Part shown: piece after piece, positions 1 to 8,830 of the stretch
Numbering within the stretch: the first letter of the stretch is position 1
Layout: every line of letters begins with the position of its first letter
Source: Marsupella aquatica
Lineage: Eukaryota > Marchantiophyta
Reading direction: 5' to 3'
Assembly (NCBI GenBank): GCA_973895155.1
Contig: OZ316891.1
Coordinates: 21,700,001-21,764,000, forward strand
DNA length: 64,000 bases
Program-made: the position numbers and the translations under genes
Notes under the pieces: model-generated
The model's database searches: none
What the model saw: the letters and a program-made list of their open reading frames with translations, nothing else
Told to the model about the DNA's origin: nothing

Positions 1-330
1 ATGGAAAGAGGAGTAATTGAGAATCCGATAAATTTATTGGAGTTGTCATTTTTGTGAAAGATTGAATTCAGGGCTTAGGTGTTTGAGGAAGTCATATTTT
101 CAATTCGAATGCGGAGTGCGATAAACTTATCGCATCCTCCTGTGAGAATCATTTTCCTTTGTTTTGTTTGGAGACTCATCTTCATCTCTGATGTCGCAGT
201 GTTGTCGGGTTTAGGAGGCACAACGGAAGGTCGATTGCACTCCGTGGACAACAGGTATTGTGACAAATGGCTGTCTTCCTTGAAAATCGTGTCAAACATG
301 CACGCCGGTTGTACAAGAGACTCGTGCGAC

Positions 331-624
331 TCAAAGTTCTCCCCATCGGTATAGGAGCATTGTGGATGGGTGGTACTGATCCTGGAGATAGGCAGAATCC
401 TCTTCGCATTGAATTCTGCGGAATGAATGATGCAAGAGTTCCAATTCGTTCGAGGTTGATGTTAACGGCGTGTTTACATTCTTTGGAGTTTTCTTGTAAC
501 TATTGTTGTCGTCGTCTTGATAACAAGTACCACAAACAGGCTCACTTCTGTTGTAAGATTTGGAACGAAGACCCTTGGGTGAACCTTTCACGATGAGTGT
601 TTTGACCTTTTCATTGAGGCGCAT
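331..624 (-). CDS. Small hypothetical protein, possible exon
   Basis: Not recognised. A 97-codon ATG-started frame, hydrophilic and Ser/Asn/Asp-rich, with one CGTC pair (residues about 31-34). It points away from the F-box-like gene across a short spacer (625-784). A further open stretch on the same strand at 75-299 in another frame could be a downstream exon, but the splice sites are unclear. The DNA from 1 to 330 otherwise holds two element-A palindromes (26-39 and 119-132). Could be chance; the plus strand here is also partly open. Confidence 0.25.
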   Translation of the reverse strand: MRLNEKVKTLIVKGSPKGLRSKSYNRSEPVCGTCYQDDDNNSYKKTPKNVNTPLTSTSNELELLHHSFRRIQCEEDSAYLQDQYHPSTMLLYRWGEL

Positions 625-636
625 CTTGGAAGGACA

Positions 637-646
637 TATTTAAATA
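637..646. promoter_or_regulatory. Possible TATA-like element between divergent frames
   Basis: TATTTAAATA is palindromic and sits in the spacer between the minus-strand frame ending at 331 and the plus-strand gene starting at 785. It is about 140 bp upstream of the plus-strand ATG and 13 bp upstream of the minus-strand ATG, so it fits the plus gene better. Weak evidence. Confidence 0.2.
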
Positions 647-784
647 AACAAGTCCTACCCTTGCGCAGCGAATATAATACGTCACGAGTCCTAATCGTTA
701 AACTGTCGTGCAGGGTTGGTACTGTGTTTGGTTACACCTGGTGATTGAAGGTATTTTTATTGGTGGTTTTGGTAGCTCTGCTTC

Positions 785-1333
785 ATGGCTGCATTGGAGA
801 ATCTAATCGTTGCAAAGATGGGATCCATTTTAGCCCACGAGCGTAGGAAATATATTCGAGGAAAAGTGCCCGGTGTGGAATGCGGAAGTTTGTTGAATGG
901 ACTTCCCGATGAACTCGTTGAATCTCACATTTGGCCCCTCCTAGCCTTGTCTTGCACACAAGATGAACACCTTGGCCTTGACCTAAAACTTCTACTAGAA
1001 GAACGACTGACTCGAATGAGAACAATCATTTGTCTTGGAGCCACCTCGAAGAAATGGAACCATCTTGTTGTTGGTACACGATTTTGGGCGCTATTGAAAT
1101 ATGCAATCCGTGAGATCAATGACATAAACAAAATGCTCGCAAGCATTCCTAATGCCGTCCTTCTCTCAAACCTACATATTGCTAGGGTCTTCCGAGAGGA
1201 AACTCATTTCCTCCCTCCCATAGATATGCTTGGGTGCTTCTCGTATGACCGATTAGATGCGTTTCTTAGAGTTTGGGTGAATCTTGGAGAAAGCGGGAAG
1301 CGGACAATTCTTGCATGGCATGGACGAGTCTGA
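785..1333 (+). CDS. F-box-like protein, element A cargo
   Basis: A 182-codon frame with an ATG start. Residues about 37-110 resemble an F-box: LLNGLPDELVESHIWPLLA, then a spacer, then ATSKKWNHLVVGTRFWALL. F-box proteins usually connect a target to SCF ubiquitin ligase; that role is only inferred here. No substrate-binding repeats (LRR or kelch) follow, and the frame stops soon after. An element-A palindrome (1360-1373) lies 27 bp downstream, so the region after the stop may be an intron or 3' UTR. The remainder to 1625 shows nothing else. Confidence 0.45.
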   Translation: MAALENLIVAKMGSILAHERRKYIRGKVPGVECGSLLNGLPDELVESHIWPLLALSCTQDEHLGLDLKLLLEERLTRMRTIICLGATSKKWNHLVVGTRFWALLKYAIREINDINKMLASIPNAVLLSNLHIARVFREETHFLPPIDMLGCFSYDRLDAFLRVWVNLGESGKRTILAWHGRV

Positions 1334-1625
1334 GTGGATGAGGCATTGCAGCGAACATCCGATAAATTTATCGCACTCCTCATTCCTCTAGTCGATTTTG
1401 GGTGCTTGTAAAGAAACACTTTGAATATAATTGACTCTGCCTCCCCTGACTTCGGGTTGTGTGGTCCAGAGTGTATTTTTTTGCGCCTCTTCGGACGATT
1501 AGCTGACAAGTGCATTGGCTTCACAGCCCGTTATACAAGGTACTGTAAAGTTGGATGAAACTTGTAGAATTGTAATTAGTATGTTCTCCAAAATTTATTC
1601 CTGATTTCTATTCGGTGATCAGGCC

Positions 1626-2342
1626 ATGCTCGAGCGACGCATTTTTGTACCCTTCCCGGATCCTCCAGAATGGGGGAATGGAGCCATGCTGGACCAGCTA
1701 AGGAGGCTGGATGAGTCACTAATTTTAAAGATATGCAGGCTGGTAGTAAATTCATTTTACCATAACGCATTTCACTTCTACGTAGATCAGGTAGGGGGAG
1801 AAATTTATATTCGGTGGGATAGATATGTTGGATTTTCTAGAAGAGTTATCCTACTCTTTCTGAAAACCGGTGCAGTAAGACGTTTTATACTCCACTGCTG
1901 TCATGTTGTGAAGGGCAATCCTGCTTATGAGCCAGAATTCTATGCCGACAACAGACGTAGAGCATTCGATGAGATTCAGGATGTGATTGACGAGCTGGAC
2001 AATCCTCTTGCCACTGAGTTTTTTATTGACACTGGTGGGAAACTATATTCATACAAGATTCGTCAACTCCCCCCCCCCCAGCCGGTCTGTGGGCTCTTTA
2101 ACTTGATCTATGTAAGTTGCCTGTGGACGAACGTCCTTGCCAATGGTGAGATCTGTCCATGCTGCACAAATGCTTGTTGTGACATTCCGTCACGCCGGTA
2201 TTCAGTAGCAGTAGTGAATCCTGAGACTGGTGAAGTTGATTTCCATTGGCTGTGGGCTTATGATCATCGCGTCACTCATATTCCCCAATGGCCCAAGAAG
2301 CGGATCGAACGCTTCGCTCTGGCGAGGTTCAACTATGATTAG
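1626..2342 (+). CDS. Hypothetical protein with a Cys cluster, element A cargo
   Basis: A 238-codon ATG frame, not recognised. The protein is mixed acidic and aromatic with a Cys-rich patch near residues 178-188 (CPCCTNACC) that could bind metal. No transmembrane segment or signal peptide is evident. It lies between the F-box-like gene and the ParB-methyltransferase gene, all on the plus strand. After the stop come TTAGGG-like motifs (2,341-2,385) and two palindromes (2439-2452 and 2510-2523). Its order and strand suggest it is a conserved cargo gene, but this cannot be shown here. Confidence 0.45.
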   Translation: MLERRIFVPFPDPPEWGNGAMLDQLRRLDESLILKICRLVVNSFYHNAFHFYVDQVGGEIYIRWDRYVGFSRRVILLFLKTGAVRRFILHCCHVVKGNPAYEPEFYADNRRRAFDEIQDVIDELDNPLATEFFIDTGGKLYSYKIRQLPPPQPVCGLFNLIYVSCLWTNVLANGEICPCCTNACCDIPSRRYSVAVVNPETGEVDFHWLWAYDHRVTHIPQWPKKRIERFALARFNYD

Positions 2343-2561
2343 GGTTTAGGTTTAGGGGTTAAGGTTTTGGATTTAGGGTTCCGAGCTGATTCTTCGACCT
2401 ATACACTCGGCTGTCAATTTAAAGAAGGCTCACTTTTGCGATAATTTTATCGGTCTCTTTGTCCTTGTGTGATGAGATGTCGTGTCCACATGTGCTGTGA
2501 GATTGGCGGCGATAATTTTATCGCTCTTTGCATTGGAATTTGTTTATTTGCAGACTTTTCC

Positions 2562-3530
2562 ATGGCTGCTAGTGGAAAGAGTGGATCTGCTGAGGCAGAA
2601 AGTCTCATGACAAGCCTCACCAATGCAATTTGGACAAGTGAAGACATTTGTGAAGAGATCAAGTGTATCAAGAAGTCATGGTACTTCCGTGATGCCAGAT
2701 TACAGTCCACGGGTTTCGAAGACTGTGTTACCCCAATCCTTTGGGTCCAGTTGCAAAAATCGGCGAAGGTTAATGTTTCGTATGGCCCTGTCATTGCTGT
2801 TGCCGTCGTCGAGTTCATGGTTGGCCACGGGGAGGGAAAAGTGTTGACAGAGGGCCTTAGTTTCTTGACAATGTGTGGGCGCAAGGGTTTCACATCTCTC
2901 ATTGTTACTCTCGATAACTTTGATGAGAAATCGATGGACAGTTATCCAGAAGATCCCCTTGTTGCCGATGTTCGGGCAGCAAGAGAGATGAATGTTATGG
3001 GTTCGGCTTGGATCGGCCAGTATGTGCAAGATTGTGATGCCATCATGCTTCCAAGGGTGAACGCAGAGTACAAGAGACTTGTGGGTGAAGAGTTCAAACC
3101 TGTCCGCCAAATTGTTTTCAAGAAACCAGGTTCAAGTGGAAGCGGTGGTTCTAATGCCGATAAAATATCGGGGCGGAAAGAACCATTGCAATCCTCTACA
3201 CATATTGACGTGGACGAACCTACAACTTCTGGTCGGGTTTCGGGAAGTGGAAAAGGGAAAGGGAGAGGTAGCGGCAGGGGAGATGCCGCGGGAACCTCTG
3301 ACGGTGGGAAGAAGAGCCAGGAAACTGGCGGTAGTGGGAGAGGCCGGGGCAACCATCGAGGACCATCCATTAAACCAAGCGAAAGTAAAGGATCCGAGGG
3401 ATCCGGGCCATCTGGTTCTGGACTTAGCACAAAGAGGAAGAGGACTGGCTGGACTGAGACGGTGGCTGCAGAAGTAGATAGAGCTCCGTCAATTCCATCA
3501 GTTCCAGTCGCGGTTCCTACGGCGCCATTG
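2562..3530 (+). CDS. ParB-methyltransferase-like gene A, exon 1 (N-terminal domain and Gly/Ser/Arg linker)
   Basis: The ATG at 2562 follows a pyrimidine-rich TTTATTTGCAG acceptor, so a 5' UTR intron is likely. The exon encodes 323 residues and ends in phase 0 at a strong donor (GTAAGTAC at 3531). Residues 1-190 are an unrecognised globular domain. Residues about 200-310 are a low-complexity Gly/Ser/Arg linker with GKGKGRGSGRG and a basic TKRKR stretch that could act as a nuclear signal. The linker contains a weak palindrome (GATAAAATATC near 3159). The next exon supplies the ParB-like domain. Confidence 0.6.
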
Positions 3531-3692
3531 GTAAGTACTACGTCGTTGTACTATTTAACAAACACAAAATCCGATAAAAATCTTGCTGTTTATTTCCTGA
3601 ATTGCGGATTGTGGAGTTATGTTGAACAAATGCGAACTCCGATAAAAATCTCGCAGTTTCTTTCCTTAATTGAATTTGCAACGCTTTTGTAG

Positions 3693-4762
3693 GCTGATCA
3701 GGAGGAGGAGACGGCTCTTTCGATGTATGAGACGGACGCGATCAAGGCAGAGCTCAGTCTTCTGATGCAACGAAGGGTGCAAAGGACAACTGTGCTTCTG
3801 CATGTCGACAATCTCATATTTGATGAGGAGGGGGATTTGACAACTTTGATTAGACCAGTGGATAGATTGCATGTGGAAAATATCAAGATACTTCTCATGA
3901 AAAACCCCACCAACTTCAGTGCCCCGTTCGTGCTGTGTGTGGATCCGAAGGATTGTCCCACAACCACAGATTGGGACATCCTGAAGTCAAGGGTATGGAA
4001 GTATAGAATTATTGGAGGGAATCATGGTGCTCGGGCAAAGTCCGAGTTGTTTAAAATGTACGGGAAGCAAATATATGGTGAGTTGGAAGCTTGGGTTTAC
4101 GCTGGGCTTACGAGATCCGAGGTCCGAAAGTTAGGCTTCCAGCATAACTATGACCAGGAGTATCGGAAGAACATGACTAAAATTGACCAAGTTCGCGCTT
4201 GTCACAATATTTTCCTTGAAATGGGTGTGGGCTCGACTAAAGATGTCTGCGAAGCATGTTGTCAAGAATGCATGATGGAGTACACGCCAGGAGTTCGTGA
4301 CTCCATGGCCAAACATGATCCGGCTTTCCAAATTGCTTTCCGAACAGGTGAAATTTGGGATCTTCAGGAGCAGATTTTCCAGATGTGGGAGAAAGGTATT
4401 GTCTTAGGACAACCCAAAAAAATTGTGGCAACGACGAACGCAAAGGGAAAGGTGAAACCTTTGACGGTAAGGGAGATTAAAATGAATAGACTTGCTGGTG
4501 ACCTCAACTTAAATTCATTTCGAGGTCTCCAAGGACTGTCAAATAAGGAGCATGTCAAGCGTCTCTTGAATAGGGTTATCGGGAAGGTGATCACTTTGGA
4601 TCAAATGCACAAGGAAGGTGAGAGTTGAAAAAGCTTGCCAAGGTGAAGAAACTATTTTTGCAGATATCTGGTCAGCCAGATTGGGCAACATGCAGAGAAA
4701 TGTTTCCCAACAAAACAGATGTCTCGGTCCTTGGCATATGGGCGGAGAAATTGAGTGACGCG
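3693..4762 (+). CDS. ParB-methyltransferase-like gene A, ParB-like domain exon
   Basis: The exon follows the acceptor TTTTGTAG and continues exon 1 in frame. It has ParB N-terminal-domain hallmarks: RPVDRLHVENIKILL, then PFVLCVDP, then WKYRIIGGNHGARAKSEL (the GGNHGARA box at 4014-4037), followed by helical sequence with HN and DQEYRKN. In ParB/Srx-fold proteins the G-(N/H)-HR-type box binds nucleotide or DNA; here Arg is replaced by Gly-Ala-Arg spacing, so activity is uncertain. The frame changes between about 4617 and 4664, either by an indel or by an unusually short 46-bp intron. The downstream frame (SGQPDWATCREMF and on) then reaches a good donor at 4763. The following intron carries two half-palindromes. 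Confidence 0.6.
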
Positions 4763-4938
4763 GTAAGCATTCCTCTCACAGCATGCTCTATCGCGAGATT
4801 TTTATCGGCTTTAGCATTCCTTTGTTGGTTTCTAAGCGATTCCATTTATTGGCTAGCGTGCTCCATCGCGAGATTTTTATCGGCCTTAGCATTCATCTCA
4901 CGCTATTCTAACTGTAGATGTGTCTGACATTCTTACAG

Positions 4939-6051
4939 CTGAAGATTAATTCAAAAAGGAAAAGCAAAGTGGTTCCGGCTGTCACTTATAATTCTGCGGG
5001 GGAGGTTATTGTTCCCTCAGCTGAAATCCCTTATGTGTTTAAGAATTTTGTGCTTGCTGCAATCAATAAGTACAATCGGCTGAGGTCCTTAGGCGAGGGC
5101 ACAGCAGAAGCGTTTGAACAAACATGGAAAAATGCAGACGGGGATTCTTTTCCCTACTATCTCCATGTTGGTGATGTTCGAATTTTGGATTCTTTTGTTC
5201 AGCCAAGGGCTTACACCCTTGCGGTTGCGGATATTCTGTATGGTTTTAATGCTCCTGGTTCGGAGTTTGATGAAGTGGCCTTCACAAAAAAGGACATTTT
5301 AGACATGTTGACAAGTTTCTCAAAGATGACGACCGCTAAGCAGTGGAGGTTTGTTGTGATCCATTCACTACAACAAACGCATATGGTGATGTCTGCACTG
5401 GAGAGTGTATGCAACTGTGGGGTCGAGGCTGGAATCTGGGAGAAGACTAACATTCATGAGCGTCCCGCTGGAGCTCGATTGGCGTGGAATTTTGAGAACT
5501 GGTCGATAGGTTTCTATAGCGAGGAAGGCATTCGGAACATGAACATGTACAATTTCCAACCGGATGAGTCTCGCGTCAATATCATCAAGGTTCCATGTGT
5601 AACCAAGAAGTCCGTTGATCCGTTGGGATTTGTTGTGAACCCATATCAGAAGCCTGTTGGTTTAGGGGCTTGGTTTGTTTCCCATTTCTCTGAGAAAGAG
5701 GATTGGGTTATTGATCTTTGTTGTGGAACCGGATCGACATTAGCTGCTACGCTCCTCAATTCTCGCCAGGGTTGTGTTGTTGATAAGAGTTCTGCGCAGA
5801 TTGGTTTTGTAAAATCCCGGATCATGATTCTGGAGTCAAACTGGAATTTATATGAAGAATCCCAGATTGAAGGGCACAGCGTTGAAGGTCATGAGATTCA
5901 ACCACCAATTGCAGGCCAATTGGGTGTACTCGGGACATCGACTTACGTAGTTGAGATCGTGAAGGAGACCGAAGAGGAACAAGAAGAAACTGAGGAAGAG
6001 CCTCCCAGAACACCAAATGAGGATGATCTCAACGACATGTTATTAGATTAG
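4939..6051 (+). CDS. ParB-methyltransferase-like gene A, beta-class DNA methyltransferase-like domain
   Basis: The exon begins after TTCTTACAG in frame with the previous exon. Domain order is that of beta-class amino-methyltransferases (N4-cytosine or N6-adenine type). A motif IV region comes first (VADILYGFN, Asp codon at 5230). Then comes a QKP box (NPYQKPVGL) directly before SAM-binding motif I (VIDLCCGTGST, Asp at 5713) and VVDKSSAQIGFVKSRI. Motif IV reads D-I-L-Y instead of the usual D/N/S-P-P-Y/F, so catalysis may be lost or altered. The C-terminus is strongly acidic. ParB domains fused to such methylases are known from phages and bacteria; a plant transposon setting is unusual. About 330 bp separate it from the convergent transposase gene. 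Confidence 0.65.
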   Translation: MKINSKRKSKVVPAVTYNSAGEVIVPSAEIPYVFKNFVLAAINKYNRLRSLGEGTAEAFEQTWKNADGDSFPYYLHVGDVRILDSFVQPRAYTLAVADILYGFNAPGSEFDEVAFTKKDILDMLTSFSKMTTAKQWRFVVIHSLQQTHMVMSALESVCNCGVEAGIWEKTNIHERPAGARLAWNFENWSIGFYSEEGIRNMNMYNFQPDESRVNIIKVPCVTKKSVDPLGFVVNPYQKPVGLGAWFVSHFSEKEDWVIDLCCGTGSTLAATLLNSRQGCVVDKSSAQIGFVKSRIMILESNWNLYEESQIEGHSVEGHEIQPPIAGQLGVLGTSTYVVEIVKETEEEQEETEEEPPRTPNEDDLNDMLLD

Positions 6052-6379
6052 TTGCGTATGCTCGTTAGGATAATGTCAATCACCAATGAAGTTGTCGATA
6101 AATTTATCGACTTCTGTATTCCATGAGGAAGAACCTTTGTCACATTTATTAATGCGATAAATTTATCGGACTTTGCATATATCGGACTGTCGCGGTGTTC
6201 CTGTTGGGGGAATGGAGTTGTCGATAATCTTATCGGACAGCATTGTATTCTCTAACTGGTTTGTCATTGCAATTATTTAAAAAAAAAGATATCATTATAG
6301 CTTCGGAGTACATAGTCCCAGAACGATAACCACTGTACATATTCATGGGAACGATAACCATTATAACTTAAACCTGAAA
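6052..6379. other. Convergent intergenic spacer with three palindromes
   Basis: Between the stop of the plus-strand ParB-methyltransferase gene and the stop of the minus-strand transposase. It contains three element-A palindromes (6096-6109, 6155-6168, 6222-6235) and an A-run near 6280 that could serve a poly(A) region. No coding potential seen. Confidence 0.6.
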
Positions 6380-7010
6380 CTAGCTTCGACTATCAACGAC
6401 TACAGTCTCCATTGCATTTTGAATGATTCGTCTTGTTTGTATAGGGAGAGTACTATTTGCCAATAACGCAAAGTTATACGCATAAATGGCAGTTTCTGAT
6501 AGGGACAATTCATCCTCCAGTACTTTGCTAGACGAAGCCTCTTTCTCCGGATAATATCTGCCTTCAATTGCAGACTCTTCCTTCGAATCCATTGCATACC
6601 AAGTAATTTTAATCTGCTCCGGGATGTCGTTAATTCTTGTGAGAAGCTCAGTCACTTTTGCCATCCAGAATGGTCTTCCCTTGGGATCCTGATGGGCTGC
6701 TACACATATCATTGCAAATTCAGTATTCACCTCTAGATCCTTGAAGTCTCCAATTTCCGTGACTTTTCTTCGACTTCCGGAATACATGACTGTCCTCACA
6801 CCCGCTACTTTATCAACCAAGCTAGGTTCCATTGCTGCTTCCGTAGGATTACTCAGAAGTTCTCTCTGTACGTTTACCTTGGGCCAACTCCAATCAAAAC
6901 TCCATTGTGCAGGTTTCAGGTGGTGCTGAATCACTTCTTTTTGTTTGTCAAAAAAATGACCCCACCATAGACGATCTGCGTCGTCAAAGTAATTGAATCC
7001 ATCTTCAATT

Positions 7011-7648
7011 GGCCTCATTCACAATTGGGTGTACCTTGCAGGAACCACTTTCAGGACTCAAAAACATGTTTTTTTAGTGAAAAATGACTTTCGTAACATG
7101 GAAAAAGGTTCATCATGATTTTATCTCAAGACATTTAAGTCTAATTTTTTCACAAGACTATTTTGCATGGTGTAACCTACCTCACCGTGTAGATACATTA
7201 AAGTTTCAACTGTTTTAAGGGATCCTATTATTGATGGCCCTAAATAAGCCAAAATTACTGATTATTTTTGTCCTGTATAAAAAGGTTTACTGTGTGTCAC
7301 TATTTAAGTTTTGAAATATAAGATTATGCTATTAGTATGCATGCTTTGGTAAAATTTCATTATCTAAAATGCATTTTTTAGAGTCCTTTTGAGTCCTGAA
7401 ATGATGTGACCCGTTGCGTGACAAGTCCTTTTATCAATCTTTGAAGGACATATAAGGAAAGCTTCAAAGTCTCAAATGCTAGATAGTTTAATGAATGTTA
7501 CCAACCTATAGGATGTTTATTAAGTATAGTACATCAAATTTTCTATATCATCTCATTACACCCTAAAAATGATATCCTAAAGCATAATAAACTATGGTCA
7601 CTTTTGAGTGTGACGTTCCTTTTGGGTCCTCCAATTGTGAATGAGGCC
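7011..7648. mobile_element. 638-bp non-autonomous TIR element inside the transposase gene
   Basis: Both ends carry the inverted repeat GGCCTCATTCACAATTGG (7011-7028 and the reverse complement at 7631-7648). It is flanked by AATT at 7007-7010 and 7649-7652, read as a 4-bp target duplication. Because AATT is palindromic, this boundary is slightly ambiguous. The interior is AT-rich and non-coding. It splits the last transposase exon so that the reading frame is exactly restored by deleting the element and one AATT. The superfamily is uncertain; 4-bp duplications occur in Sola1 and Ginger types, for example. Confidence 0.85.
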
Positions 7649-8639
7649 AATTGCTCTTCGATATTTTTGAAGAGTTGACAAATAACTTTGAGCCGCCCGC
7701 TCATCTTGTTCCTCAGCATCATTCTCTTGCTCTTCATTGTCTCCTGTCGCTCCCGTGGCCGACTTCAATGCCATTTGTGGTGCGACCCACATTCCAGATG
7801 ATGGAATGTACCAAACAAAATCCACCGTCTCCCCCCAATCGATTGTCGTTGAAAGATGTTTGGCATGGAATACGGACCGAGCACTTCCATCTTTGAGTAC
7901 TCTAGTAATCCGAAATTGTTTTTGAGCACTTATGCCATGGAGAGTACGTAGAACCTGACCATCCATATCCTTGTCATTTGCTTGATCCTTGTCTGAAACA
8001 AATTTCTTGAAATCGGCAACCTCGTCGACGAAAAATATCTTTGCCGTAGGATTGTAGGATTCCTCTATGATTGCTGAAAGAGTGTCCAACTGGAAAGCTT
8101 TCCGCTTGTTCAATTTTGAAGAAAACTTGCTAAACATTTGATCAATTTGATCATGGGTGTGCCCCACCAATAGGAAACCAACCTTTATTTTCTGGAAAAC
8201 ACCTATCTCCACCAACATATTCAAATATGCCATAAGATATTTATTCTTGTTTTCCCGAGCTATGTTATCAAGCTGGAGGTAAAGCACTGGAGGGAGCAGA
8301 CCTTCCCAGGTATTCAGAATATGCTGGATAACGTGGATGGTCAGGTTGCTATCATTGTGAATATTTGGATAGTTCAAAAAAACATTTGAACTTAATTGTT
8401 TGTTGAAGATCAAACAACCCACTACGTGTACGGCGATGAAATACTTTTCATCCATATTCTTCGGACACCGAATGAAATGAGGTAACTCTGTCTTCTTTTG
8501 ATCCATTCCATCAATACAGATGCCCAAATATTTCTCCGGACTCTTGTAACATTTGCTCCGGTGCTTTGCTAACTTCTCCCTCTCGACTGCTTGTGCCTTC
8601 CGATGCTCGTTTAGCAATGTTGAGAATTTTCCTACAACA

Positions 8640-8830
8640 ATAAAAAATTTTAGGACAAAACATGATAACCGCAATGTTGAACCCTGACAGCGATAAATTT
8701 ATCGGGTTCAGTATTCAAACACGAGACCGTAATGATAAACCCTGACAACGATAAATTTATCGGGTTCAGTATTCAAACACAAGACCGTAATGAAAAACTG
8801 TGACAGCGATAAATTTATCAGGTTCAGTAT
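8640..8830. repeat. Three tandem 58-bp units, each with one palindrome, in a transposase intron
   Basis: Units of about 58 bp (CCTGACAGCGATAAATTTAT, then CGGGTTCAGTATTCAAACAC, and so on) are repeated three times with few differences. Each carries one copy of CGATAAATTTATCG (8691, 8749, 8807; the last has a terminal A). They lie inside intron 2 of the minus-strand transposase. Local tandem amplification of the motif-containing unit explains part of the motif density. Confidence 0.85.

Noticed and set aside
2942-3430. Minus-strand Pro/Leu-rich open frame of 162 codons
   Set aside because: Mirror of the Gly/Ser/Arg linker of gene A; composition keeps it open.
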